From Ornithomonoglobus_A sp034090805 (GTDB lineage: Bacteria > Bacillota > Clostridia > UBA1381): a DNA stretch of 64,000 nt. Made by a program: the position numbers and the translations under genes. Where the stretch lies: the NCBI GenBank assembly GCA_034090805.1, contig JAXDRV010000104.1, positions 6,074 through 70,073 on the forward strand. Reading direction: 5' to 3'. A model generated the notes under the pieces. That model was given only the letters and a program-made list of their open reading frames with translations. It was not told the DNA's origin and did not search any database. Every line of letters begins with the position of its first letter. Positions within the stretch are counted from its first letter, which is position 1. Positions 32,129 through 40,872 of this stretch are shown one piece after another.

Positions 32129-32707
32129 ATGAAAAAAGAATTTGACCACGATAAAATAAAAGCGGCGGTTCGTATGCTTATCGAGGCTGTCGGAGATGAT
32201 CCGGAACGCCCCGGTCTTATCGAAACGCCCGACAGAGTTGCCCGTATGTATGACGAGGTATTCGAGGGTATGCGCTACACAAACGACGAAATAGCGCAAA
32301 TGTTCAACAAATGCTTTGAGGACGTTCATTCAAACGACCTCGTGCTTGTAAAGGATATTGAGGTATTCAGTTACTGCGAGCATCACCTTGCGCTTATGTA
32401 CAATATGCGCTGCCATGTCGGATATATTCCCAACGGCAAGGTAATAGGTCTTTCAAAAATCGCCCGCATATGCGATATGGTGGCGAAAAGACTTCAGCTC
32501 CAGGAGCGCATATGTGCAGATATTGCCGATATTATGCAGAAGGTATGCGGCACGCAAGACGTAATCGTTATCATCGAGGGCGAGCACAGCTGCATGACGG
32601 CAAGAGGCATAAAATCACGAAATGCCAAAACACGCACCTCCGCAATAAGAGGTCTGTTTGACGTTGACCACGAGCTGAGAAACGAGGTATATGCTCTTTT
32701 GAAATAA
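32129..32707 (+). CDS. folE: GTP cyclohydrolase I FolE
   Basis: FolE opens GTP to dihydroneopterin triphosphate, the common precursor of folate and of queuosine. Its zinc site uses the Cys and His of SYCEHHLALMY and a later cysteine in EGEHSCMTARGIK. The core IGLSKIARICDMVAKRLQLQ is typical, and the 192-residue length is normal. The start at 32129 has GGAG 6 bases upstream; the 11 codons further upstream (with GGG-M-E-I) belong to the family 2 tail. It completes the queuosine-precursor set from queF to here. Confidence 0.96.
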   Translation: MKKEFDHDKIKAAVRMLIEAVGDDPERPGLIETPDRVARMYDEVFEGMRYTNDEIAQMFNKCFEDVHSNDLVLVKDIEVFSYCEHHLALMYNMRCHVGYIPNGKVIGLSKIARICDMVAKRLQLQERICADIADIMQKVCGTQDVIVIIEGEHSCMTARGIKSRNAKTRTSAIRGLFDVDHELRNEVYALLK

Positions 32708-32712
32708 TTATA

Positions 32713-32747
32713 GCTCTCCGACAGCCCGATTATGAGTGTCGGAGAGC
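32713..32747 (+). terminator. Hairpin after folE
   Basis: GCTCTCCGACA and TGTCGGAGAGC form a perfect 11 bp stem with a 13-base loop 6 bases past folE. Only a weak T-rich stretch (AATTTAAGG) follows, so termination may be incomplete. The rest of 32748-32910 is AT-rich with a TATAAT at 32872-32877, likely the -10 of the zapA operon; no clear -35 is visible. Confidence 0.65.
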
Positions 32748-32910
32748 AATTTAAGGTCCTTACGGGCGTTATTTTTTTGTTTTTATCCATAATATTCCAA
32801 ATAATTACCATGTTATTTATTTTTTTTGATTTTTCTTTAAAATAACTCTTTATTTTTTTGCAGAATTGGAGTATAATATAATAGAATAATTATACATACG
32901 GAGGAAGTAT

Positions 32911-33429
32911 ATGAACAAGGTAACTGTTACAATCAATTCACGTCAGTACACCGTAATCGCAGAGGAGAGCGAGGAGTATATCGAGGCGCTTGCCGAGCAT
33001 ATAAACGAAAAGGTTACGGGCGTTTTGGAAAGCGGCAGCAACGTCATGGGAGAAAGACCGCTTATCCTTGCGGCGCTGAATATATGCGACGAATATTTCA
33101 AGGTAAACGAAGCGGGATATACCGTAAACGAGCAGCTAAAGGCCTGCACAGAAAAGCTTAATGCGCAGCTTGAGGAAAACAAGCGTCTTAAGGCTGAGCT
33201 TGACGCTGTCAGCGAGGAGCTTGAAACTGCAAGGAGCGGTCAAATCACAATAGAAGAAAGTGAAAAGCTTGCAAAAAGCAGCGAGCTTTCGGAAAAGCTT
33301 ATTTCGGCAGAGGAAAAAATCAAATTTTATGAGGGTCAGCTCAAGCTCATGGAGGACAAGAACAAGGAGCTTAAGCAGGAATTTGCCGCACGTGAGCAGG
33401 AAATTCTCGACCTTATAGAAAAGCAATGA
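32911..33429 (+). CDS. zapA: Cell division protein ZapA-like
   Basis: ZapA crosslinks FtsZ filaments at the division ring. Residues 1-90 contain the ZapA domain (MNKVTVTINSRQYTVIAEES, then ERPLILAALNICDEYFK). A long charged coiled coil (about residues 75-172) follows, an extension common in clostridial ZapA-like proteins. The ATG has CGGAGGAAG upstream. The stop overlaps the start of the U32 gene as ATGA, a pairing that is conserved in many Clostridia. Confidence 0.88.
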   Translation: MNKVTVTINSRQYTVIAEESEEYIEALAEHINEKVTGVLESGSNVMGERPLILAALNICDEYFKVNEAGYTVNEQLKACTEKLNAQLEENKRLKAELDAVSEELETARSGQITIEESEKLAKSSELSEKLISAEEKIKFYEGQLKLMEDKNKELKQEFAAREQEILDLIEKQ

Positions 33430-35459
33430 CACCGGAGCTTCTCGCACCGGCGGGCGGTATGCCGCAGCTTAAGGCGGCGGTTCAGTCGGGAGCGGACGCA
33501 GTATATATCGGCGGGGGCAGCTTTAACGCACGCCGCTCCGCAAAGAATTTCACTGCCGAGGAAATGAAGGAGGCTGTCGACTACTGCCATCTTTACGGAG
33601 TAAAAATTCACGTTGCGGTAAACACGCTGATAAAGGAGCGTGAGCTTGAGGGACTTTTGGAATATGCGGGCAGCCTGAACGATATGGGAGTTGACGCTCT
33701 CATTATCCAGGACATCGGCGCAGCGAAAATGATACACGCAGCCTTTCCCGATACGGAGCTGCACGCAAGCACTCAAATGACGGTAACCTCTCTTGAGGGA
33801 GTTCGGTATCTTGAGGAAATGGGATTTTCACGTGTCGTTTTGGCACGTGAGCTGTCAAAGGATGAAATCGAATATATATGCCGTCATGCAAAAGCTGAAA
33901 TCGAGGTTTTCGTTCACGGCGCAATATGCCAGTGCTATTCGGGGCAGTGCCTTATGTCAAGCATACTCGGCGGGCGCAGCGGAAACAGAGGAGCCTGTGC
34001 ACAGCCGTGCCGGCTTAAGTATTCGATAGGCACCAAAGCCTCAGGCTATCTTTTAAGTCCTAAGGATATGGCGCTTATAAACGAGCTTGGGGAGCTGCGG
34101 CGCATGGGTGTTGCCTCTCTTAAAATCGAGGGCAGGCTCAAGCGTGCCGAATACGTAAGCGCAGTAACGGGCATTTACAGGAAATACCTTGATTTTCCTA
34201 AAAAAGTATCTCATGAGGACTTGACAGAGCTGAAAAACGCATTTTCACGAACAGGCTTCACGGACGGATACTTTCAAAACAAGCTTGGCTCGGCCATGAT
34301 GAGCAGCAGCGACCCGTCCAACTGCGAAAATTCCTTTACTGCGGAGGCGGTATCACGCGCAGCGGATAATGCTAATTTCAGAAAAATACCGATAAGCATT
34401 TCGGCAAGTCTTACCGAGGGCAAGCCACTGTATATTTCAATATGTGATAAAGACGGTCATTTTACGGAACACTTCGGCGATACGGCGGAAAAAGCCGTCA
34501 GCCGTCCTCTCGATGCAAATCGTCTTAAGGAGCAGCTTTTAAAGCTCGGCTCCACTCCGTTCAATGCGAACGAGGTGAACATCACGCTTGACGAGGGAAT
34601 AACCGTCCCCATACGCAGCATAAACAGCACACGAAGGGAAGCCGCAGATGAGCTTATGCGCCTGCGCACCCGGACACCTAAGCGAATACGATGTGATTTT
34701 GCTTTCCCGTCCGTTGTACGCAGCCGACCGAAAATCAGCCTTACCGCCTCGGTAAGAAATGCCGAACAGGCAAAGGCTCTTATCTCTCTCGGCATAGAAA
34801 CGATATACGCACCCCCGCAGCTTGCCGATAATCTAAGCGGCGCAAAAATAATTGCGGATACGGGGAGCATTTTCAAAAAGGAAAGCGTAAAATGTGATGA
34901 GGTGCTTGTAGCCTCAAATGCGGCGGCATATTATTATAAGGAAAAGACGCTGTACGGCGATTTCAGGCTTAACGTCTTTAATTCGCTTACTGCACAGCAC
35001 TATTCCGATTTCAAATCGGTAACGCTATCGCCGGAGCTTAACATAGGCGAAATAGGCGCGCTTTTGTGGAATACCGATATATGTGCGGAGATAATCGCCT
35101 ACGGGCGTATTTCTCTTATGATTATGAAAAACTGTCCGTTAAAAGCGGCGGGACACTGCCAAAATCACAGGCAGCTCCATGCTCTTAAGGACAGAAAGAA
35201 CGAGGAATTTCCGATTTTATGCGGCAGAGACTGCGTATGCGAGCTGATAAATTCAAAGCCGATATACATGGCGGACAAGCTAAACGAGCTTACACGTCTG
35301 CCGGTAAATTATCTGAGGCTGTTTTTCACGATCGAAAGCGCAGCGGAATGTGAGGAAATCGCACGAGAATATATCACCGCCTTAAACGGCGGTCACGCCG
35401 AAAACCCCTTCGGCGAAAACGAATTTACAAGAGGTCACTTTTTCAGAGGTGTGAAATAA
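33426..35459 (+). CDS. Peptidase U32 family protein with DUF3656 (RlhA/TrhP-like)
   Basis: This 677-residue protein starts with the U32 barrel (ELLAPAGGMPQLKAAVQSGA, DAVYIGGGSFNARRSA). It carries the conserved cysteine cluster in GAICQCYSGQCLMSS and GACAQPCRLKYS, thought to bind an iron-sulfur cluster. The remainder fits DUF3656. Although named collagenase-like peptidases, characterised relatives (RlhA, TrhP) act in RNA hydroxylation using prephenate, so an rRNA or tRNA modification role is more likely than proteolysis. It is translationally coupled to zapA. Confidence 0.88.
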   Translation: MTPELLAPAGGMPQLKAAVQSGADAVYIGGGSFNARRSAKNFTAEEMKEAVDYCHLYGVKIHVAVNTLIKERELEGLLEYAGSLNDMGVDALIIQDIGAAKMIHAAFPDTELHASTQMTVTSLEGVRYLEEMGFSRVVLARELSKDEIEYICRHAKAEIEVFVHGAICQCYSGQCLMSSILGGRSGNRGACAQPCRLKYSIGTKASGYLLSPKDMALINELGELRRMGVASLKIEGRLKRAEYVSAVTGIYRKYLDFPKKVSHEDLTELKNAFSRTGFTDGYFQNKLGSAMMSSSDPSNCENSFTAEAVSRAADNANFRKIPISISASLTEGKPLYISICDKDGHFTEHFGDTAEKAVSRPLDANRLKEQLLKLGSTPFNANEVNITLDEGITVPIRSINSTRREAADELMRLRTRTPKRIRCDFAFPSVVRSRPKISLTASVRNAEQAKALISLGIETIYAPPQLADNLSGAKIIADTGSIFKKESVKCDEVLVASNAAAYYYKEKTLYGDFRLNVFNSLTAQHYSDFKSVTLSPELNIGEIGALLWNTDICAEIIAYGRISLMIMKNCPLKAAGHCQNHRQLHALKDRKNEEFPILCGRDCVCELINSKPIYMADKLNELTRLPVNYLRLFFTIESAAECEEIAREYITALNGGHAENPFGENEFTRGHFFRGVK

Positions 35460-35475
35460 CGAAAGGAATTTTAAA

Positions 35476-36075
35476 TTGAAAAAACCACACATAATACTTG
35501 CCTCCGGCTCACCGAGGCGCAGCGAGCTTTTAAAAACAATGGGACTTGAGTTTACCGTTTCGGTATCGGACGCAGACGAAAGCACAGTCGATCCGTCGCA
35601 CGTTCCTCCGTCCGTTTATGTCCAGGAGCTTGCGCTGATAAAGGCGGCGGCAGCGGCAAAGAATTTAAAAAATGACAAAAATGCAGTTATTATTTCAGCC
35701 GACACCATAGTGACCGCAGACGGAAAAATCCTCGGCAAGCCGGACACGGCGCAGGACGCCTTCGACACGCTCTCCATGCTGTCGGGCAGGGGTCACGAGG
35801 TGTATACCGGTTTTTGCGTAATGCGCATATGCGACGGAAAAACAATATGCAAAAGCGTGAAAACGGACGTATATTTTAAAAATCTCACAGAGGATAAAAT
35901 ATGGCACTACATCGCCACGGGCGAGCCGGCCGACAAGGCAGGCTCCTACGGCATACAGGGGCTTGGCGGTATGCTTGTCGAAAAAATAGACGGCGATTAT
36001 CAGAATGTCGTCGGACTGAGCGTTTCCGCCTTGGCGGACGTATTGGAAAAAGAATTTGATATAGAAATTATGTAG
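35476..36075 (+). CDS. maf: Maf family nucleoside triphosphate pyrophosphatase
   Basis: Maf proteins hydrolyse dTTP, UTP and modified nucleotides to monophosphates; overproduction blocks septation in Bacillus. The N-terminal motif ILASGSPRRSELLK, the middle SADTIVTADGKILGKP and GHEVYTGFCV are diagnostic. The length is 199 residues. The start codon is TTG (35476-35478) with AAAGGAA 7 bases upstream. It directly precedes mreB, the usual clostridial order. Confidence 0.95.
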   Translation: MKKPHIILASGSPRRSELLKTMGLEFTVSVSDADESTVDPSHVPPSVYVQELALIKAAAAAKNLKNDKNAVIISADTIVTADGKILGKPDTAQDAFDTLSMLSGRGHEVYTGFCVMRICDGKTICKSVKTDVYFKNLTEDKIWHYIATGEPADKAGSYGIQGLGGMLVEKIDGDYQNVVGLSVSALADVLEKEFDIEIM

Positions 36076-36085
36076 GAGGAGAAGA

Positions 36086-37087
36086 ATGGGTATTTTTTCA
36101 AAGGACGTGGGAATAGATCTCGGAACAGCCAACACACTCGTTTACGTTCAGGGCAGAGGTATAGTTGTACGTGAGCCGTCCGTAGTTGCAATAGATAAAT
36201 ACGAGGGCAAGGTTCTTGCCGTCGGCACTGAGGCAAACGAAATGATCGGACGCACGCCGGAAAACATAGTTGCGGTAAGACCGCTCAAGGACGGTGTAAT
36301 CGCAGATTTTGACATAACACAGGCAATGATACGCAAATTTATACATCAGGCAAACATAAGCAGCATCTTCAAGCCGAGAGTAATCGTATGTATCCCCTCC
36401 GGCGTTACGGAGGTTGAGCGCAGAGCCGTTGAGGAAACCGTCATGCAGGCGGGTGCAAAGGAGGTCGTGCTTATGGAGGAGCCTATGGCTGCGGCAATAG
36501 GTGCGGGACTTCCCGTATCAAGCGCAACGGGCAGTATGGTTGTCGATATAGGCGGCGGAACAACCGAGGTTGCCGTTATATCTCTCGGCGGCATCGTAGC
36601 CTCAAAATCGCTCCGCATCGCCGGTAACGCTCTCAACAGCGCAATCGTAAATTATCTCAAAAAAGAACACTCCATAAACATCGGCGACAAAACGGCAGAG
36701 GAAATAAAAACCGCAATCGGCTCGGCATACGAGGATAACGAGGAGGAGCTGTTTGACGTAAAGGGCAGAGATGTTTCAACCGGCCTGCCCAAAACAACGC
36801 AGATAAAGGAATCGGAGATACGTGAGGCAATGAGCGAAAACCTTGCGGAAATGCTGGAGGCAATAAAACTCACACTTGAGAACACGCCCCCGGAGCTTGC
36901 CGCAGACATAATGGAACGAGGAATAATGCTGACCGGCGGCGGTGCGCTCATAAAGGGACTTGACCGCTATATAACCGAAGCGACAAAAATCCCCGCCCAC
37001 GTTGCGGAATACCCTCTCGACTGCGTTGCGGTAGGCACAGGCAAATCACTTGAAAATATTACAGAGCTTCTTGCCGCAAAAAAATAA
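36086..37087 (+). CDS. mreB: Rod-shape determining protein MreB
   Basis: This actin-like ATPase guides sidewall peptidoglycan synthesis beneath the membrane. Motifs include the phosphate-1 loop GIDLGTANTLVYVQGRG, CIPSGVTEVERRAV, LMEEPMAAAIGAGLP, VVDIGGGTTEVAVIS and the adenosine motif MLTGGGALIKGLD. The length of 333 residues is standard. A strong AGGAGGAG site precedes the ATG, 10 bases after maf. Confidence 0.97.
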   Translation: MGIFSKDVGIDLGTANTLVYVQGRGIVVREPSVVAIDKYEGKVLAVGTEANEMIGRTPENIVAVRPLKDGVIADFDITQAMIRKFIHQANISSIFKPRVIVCIPSGVTEVERRAVEETVMQAGAKEVVLMEEPMAAAIGAGLPVSSATGSMVVDIGGGTTEVAVISLGGIVASKSLRIAGNALNSAIVNYLKKEHSINIGDKTAEEIKTAIGSAYEDNEEELFDVKGRDVSTGLPKTTQIKESEIREAMSENLAEMLEAIKLTLENTPPELAADIMERGIMLTGGGALIKGLDRYITEATKIPAHVAEYPLDCVAVGTGKSLENITELLAAKK

Positions 37088-37214
37088 TATCCGGCGGCTG
37101 TAAGCTTTAATATTTCGGAACAGATAAATCACCACTCAATAAGCAGGATAAGCATTTATACGTTCCGCAAAACAACATTTGTATAAAAAATAATATAATA
37201 AGGAAGTTACACAA

Positions 37215-38039
37215 ATGGCATCTAACAAAAAAAAGCTCGGCACTGCGGCGGCAATAATTGCAGCCATAGCCGCTTTAACTGCGGTGATAACGCATTTTTC
37301 GGGCAGCAATCCCGTTTCCGGTGCGGTCAAAACGGTATTTTCACCGTTTCGCAGCGGTGCGTCATTCATTGCCGGCTCGATTGAGAGCAGAATTAATTTC
37401 ATTCGTGAGGCAGCCGCCTACAAAACGGAAAACGACAGGCTCGCCTCGGAGCTGACGGAGCTTAAAAAGAAAACACGTGAAATAGCCTCATATCAGGAGG
37501 AAAACGATCGCTTAAACGAGCTGCTTGACCTGCGTGAATCGATGACGGAATATTCAACGGTGGCAGCGTCTGTCATAGGCTATTCCTCGTCACGCTGGTA
37601 TGACACGCTTGAGCTTAACAAGGGGACTCTTGCGGGAGTTGAAAAGGGAAACACCGTAATCGTCAAGTCCGGTGTTGTCGGAACGGTTACGGAAACAGGC
37701 CCTAACTGGTCGATTGTCGAAACGATAATCAATCCCTCAAGCGCAACGGGCATTAAGGTCGCAAGAACAGGTGACATAGGTGTTGTCGAGGGAGATTCCG
37801 AGCTGTGCCGCAAAATTTACTGCAAGCTATCCTTTGTCGACAAGGGTGCAAGTATAATTGTCGGAGATATTCTCGAAACCTCCGGCAGCGGCGGAATATA
37901 TCCGCCCGGACTTAACATAGGCAAAATAAGGGAAATATACGCCGACAACATGGGTACGCTGAATTATGCGATAGTAGAGCCGGAAACGGATTTCAAAAAT
38001 CTGCATGAGGTTCTTATAATCAACGGGGTGCGGCAATGA
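37215..38039 (+). CDS. mreC: Rod-shape determining protein MreC
   Basis: MreC is a bitopic scaffold that activates the elongasome SEDS-PBP pair. It has an N-terminal membrane segment (residues 10-28), a coiled coil rich in Glu/Lys/Arg (about 65-115), and the beta-barrel domain with VIGYSSSRWYDTLELNKG, VVGTVTETGPNWSIVE and the glycine-rich TSGSGGIYPPGLNIGKI. The length is 274 residues. The 127 bp gap after mreB holds nothing recognisable. The stop overlaps mreD as ATGA. Confidence 0.95.
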   Translation: MASNKKKLGTAAAIIAAIAALTAVITHFSGSNPVSGAVKTVFSPFRSGASFIAGSIESRINFIREAAAYKTENDRLASELTELKKKTREIASYQEENDRLNELLDLRESMTEYSTVAASVIGYSSSRWYDTLELNKGTLAGVEKGNTVIVKSGVVGTVTETGPNWSIVETIINPSSATGIKVARTGDIGVVEGDSELCRKIYCKLSFVDKGASIIVGDILETSGSGGIYPPGLNIGKIREIYADNMGTLNYAIVEPETDFKNLHEVLIINGVRQ

Positions 38040-38533
38040 AAAAATTAAAGCTTTTAATATGGATTTCGGTACTTGTCATCATTGATTCGTCGCTTACGCA
38101 GTACATAAGCGTATTCGGTATTTCGCCGATGCTTGTTTATGCGTTCTTAATATGTACGTCCGTGCGTGAGGAGGATTTCACAACGGCGGTGCTTGCGGGA
38201 GGTATTTGCGGAATATTTTCGGGAGCGCTTGTGGGGCAGAGCTTTTTTCTCACATTTATGTGCTTCTGCATTTCGGCTGCTGCTGCAAATCTGCTGCGAA
38301 CCCACCCGGCATACCTGCCAAAAACCGCAAAATCAATGATATTTTGCTTTATATTCTCGCTGCCTTGCGCCGCACTTCTGTACCTTGACGGAGGCATTGC
38401 GCTTACGCCGAAAATACTGTATTCCGTGGTTTTACCGTCGGCGATATACAACACAGCCGCAGCAGCGGTGATTTATCCCCTGCTTGGGAAAACGATATAC
38501 AACAGAGAAACGGCAAAAAAACTGATTATGTAA
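38036..38533 (+). CDS. mreD: Rod-shape determining protein MreD
   Basis: A 165-residue polytopic membrane protein with about five helices, starting LKLLIWISVLVIIDSSLTQY and including FGISPMLVYAFLICTSVREE. MreD has few conserved residues; the call rests on topology, length and translational coupling to mreC. Four bases after its stop a family 1 repeat begins its flanking duplication. Confidence 0.88.
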   Translation: MKKLKLLIWISVLVIIDSSLTQYISVFGISPMLVYAFLICTSVREEDFTTAVLAGGICGIFSGALVGQSFFLTFMCFCISAAAANLLRTHPAYLPKTAKSMIFCFIFSLPCAALLYLDGGIALTPKILYSVVLPSAIYNTAAAAVIYPLLGKTIYNRETAKKLIM

Positions 38534-38550
38534 CTATGGTAATTTATTTT

Positions 38551-38689
38551 AGATAATTGTAAAATGTAAAATTTCCACGGAATTTGAGAGTGTTTTTGAG
38601 TTTGTTCGGACGAGTTGCCGCAAGGGATGTTTGAGTACGAATAAAATCAAAAATACTCTCAAATCCCAAGCCGACATTTTACAATTACC
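38551..38689. repeat. Family 1 dispersed repeat, copy 4, between mreD and pbp2
   Basis: The shortest well-preserved copy, 139 bp. Terminal inverted repeats AGATAATTGTAAAATGT (left) and AGGTAATTGTAAAATGT (right, reverse complement) differ at one position of 17. It is flanked by the 14 bp direct repeat TGGTAATTTATTTT at 38537-38550 and 38690-38703. Only the second palindromic module is present (arms starting ATTTGAGAGTGTTTTTGAG). This copy defines the ends of the family best. Confidence 0.9.
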
Positions 38690-38726
38690 TGGTAATTTAT
38701 TTTGAAGGGAGATAACATTTCAACCT

Positions 38727-40847
38727 ATGCCTAAAGCAAGATTTTTGATTTTAAACACAGCCGTAATAATCATGTTTGCGGCGATCGTCTGGAGGCTGTA
38801 CAATCTACAGATCACAAACGGCGAGCAATATCTCGAAGTCGCCACAAACCGCCTTATGACGAACGTTACGGAAAAAGCTCCCAGAGGTGAGATATTCGAC
38901 CGCTACGGAGTGCCTCTCGTGACCAACAAGGTCGGATACAGCGTTGTTGTGCAAAGAGCCGGTCAGACAAACGAGGAGCTTAACGCAGTTATAAAACGTC
39001 TTATCGACATACTCTACTCCGAAAACTGCGAATATAACGACACTCTCCCCATAAGCTATGCGCCGTATTCCTTTGTTCTTGCAGATGAAAACAACGACGG
39101 CAGCGCATCGGACGAGCTTGAAAAATGGTTTAACGAAAACAAATACATTGAAGAAAAACGCAAAAACAATGACACGAAAATCACCCGCACAATGAGTGCC
39201 GAAGACGTTGTGAATTTTTACAAAAACCTCTACGGAGTGAGCGACGCCTACAGCATCGATGAGCAGCGGCGCATTGTCGGAATAAGATACGAAGCGGATA
39301 TAAGAGGATTTTCGCAGATTGCTCCGTTTATTGCCGCCGACAACGTTTCTGTCGGAGCAGTTGCCAAAATAAAGGAACAGCGTGATTCCCTTAAGGGCGT
39401 GAGCATAACCAACAACTATATGCGTGAATACACGCACCCCGGTCTTGCCACACAGCTTCTCGGCCGCACCGGCAAGATCAGCGCCGAGGAATACGAAAAG
39501 CTGTCCTCCGAGGGATACGGCATGAACGATACCCTCGGTAAACAGGGCGTTGAACGCTGGGGCGAAAAATATCTGAGAGGTCACGACGGCACCTCCGGTT
39601 CTCTCAAGCGTGTAAACGGTGAGGAGGTTTCCGTGGTTGACGACGTTGACCCGATTCCGGGAAATAATATTATGCTTACCATAGATTCCAAGCTTCAGGA
39701 AACAGCCGAAAACTCGCTTGCCGCAAACATCGCAAAAATCCAAAGTGCCGGCAGCGGAGTTGAAAAAGGCGGCGGCGACTGTAATGCAGGGGCGGCTGTT
39801 GTAATAGACATAAAAACAGGCGACACTCTCGCACTTGCGTCATATCCGACCTACGATATGACCCGCTTTAACGAGGATTATCAGTCGCTGCTTGAAAATG
39901 AGGCTCACCCAATGCTTAACCGTGCCGTGAGCGGTCTGTACAGCCCCGGTTCCACCTTCAAGCCGCTGTCGGCAATAGCCGCAATGGAAAGCGGCAATCT
40001 ATCGCCCAATGAAATAATAGTTGACGAGGGTATATACAAATTCTATAACGACTATCAGCCTACCTGCTGGATCTGGACTGAAAGCAAAATGTCTCAGACC
40101 CACGGCCCCCTCGATGTTTCGGGTGCAATAGAAAATTCCTGTAACTACTTCTTTTATGAGGTAGGCCGCAGAATGGGAATTGACACTCTCGATGACTATG
40201 CCGCAAAATTCGGACTGGGAAAATACACAGGCATAGAGCTTGGCGAAGAGGAATCGGGCAGCATGGCAAGTCCCGAATATAAAAAATCAATCGTCAAAAA
40301 CGTAACAAGCCGTGACTGGTATGACGGTGATACACTTCAGGCCGCAATCGGTCAGTCCTACAGCCTGTTCACGCCGGTTCAGCTTGCAAATTATGCCGCA
40401 ACGATCGCCAACGGCGGTACGCTTCATAAAGTAAATCTGATAAAAAGTGTCCGTTCGTCAACAGACGGAACACTCGTCAAGGAAACCGTACCGGAGGTAC
40501 GTGAAAATGTTGACATTGACCCGGAGATACTTACCGCTGTCAAAAACGGTATGCGGCGAGTTATTGACGAGGGAAGCGCCGCCTCGGTATTTACCGATTA
40601 TTCGATACCTATCGGCGGAAAAACAGGTACGGCACAGGTCGGCAACGGCTCGAACAACGCTATATTTATCGCATACGCACCGTTCGACAATCCCGAAATA
40701 GCCGTTTCGGTCGTTCTTGAGCATGGCGTTCGCGGAATAAATGCCGCCAACGTTGCAAAGGACATTTTGGACGCATATTTCGGCACGGGCAGCGCACAGC
40801 CGACTCAGACGCCGCAGGTGCAGACTCAAAACGGACTTTTACCGTAA
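38727..40847 (+). CDS. mrdA: Elongation-type class B penicillin-binding protein 2
   Basis: This 706-residue transpeptidase serves sidewall synthesis with MreBCD. It has an N-terminal membrane anchor (about residues 8-26), the dimerisation-domain start APRGEIFDRYGVPLVTN, and a transpeptidase domain with STFK (409-412), SCN (471-473) and KTG (632-634). No PASTA domain is present, which distinguishes it from the dcw enzyme. The spacing from GGGAG to ATG is about 15 bases, unusually long. A family 1 repeat inserted just upstream may have disturbed the original initiation region. The matching RodA gene is not in the window. Confidence 0.94.
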   Translation: MPKARFLILNTAVIIMFAAIVWRLYNLQITNGEQYLEVATNRLMTNVTEKAPRGEIFDRYGVPLVTNKVGYSVVVQRAGQTNEELNAVIKRLIDILYSENCEYNDTLPISYAPYSFVLADENNDGSASDELEKWFNENKYIEEKRKNNDTKITRTMSAEDVVNFYKNLYGVSDAYSIDEQRRIVGIRYEADIRGFSQIAPFIAADNVSVGAVAKIKEQRDSLKGVSITNNYMREYTHPGLATQLLGRTGKISAEEYEKLSSEGYGMNDTLGKQGVERWGEKYLRGHDGTSGSLKRVNGEEVSVVDDVDPIPGNNIMLTIDSKLQETAENSLAANIAKIQSAGSGVEKGGGDCNAGAAVVIDIKTGDTLALASYPTYDMTRFNEDYQSLLENEAHPMLNRAVSGLYSPGSTFKPLSAIAAMESGNLSPNEIIVDEGIYKFYNDYQPTCWIWTESKMSQTHGPLDVSGAIENSCNYFFYEVGRRMGIDTLDDYAAKFGLGKYTGIELGEEESGSMASPEYKKSIVKNVTSRDWYDGDTLQAAIGQSYSLFTPVQLANYAATIANGGTLHKVNLIKSVRSSTDGTLVKETVPEVRENVDIDPEILTAVKNGMRRVIDEGSAASVFTDYSIPIGGKTGTAQVGNGSNNAIFIAYAPFDNPEIAVSVVLEHGVRGINAANVAKDILDAYFGTGSAQPTQTPQVQTQNGLLP

Positions 40848-40872
40848 CCGCAGATTAAAAGGAGGCTATGGA

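Noticed and set aside
37088..37214. Separate promoter for mreC (TATAAT at 37194-37199)
   Set aside because: It overlaps the mreC ribosome site, which would leave too little leader; mreC is more likely read from mreB.
38805..39743. Long open frame antisense to the PBP2 gene
   Set aside because: It is the shadow of a well-supported transpeptidase gene, has no ribosome site, and its translation lacks domain-like features.
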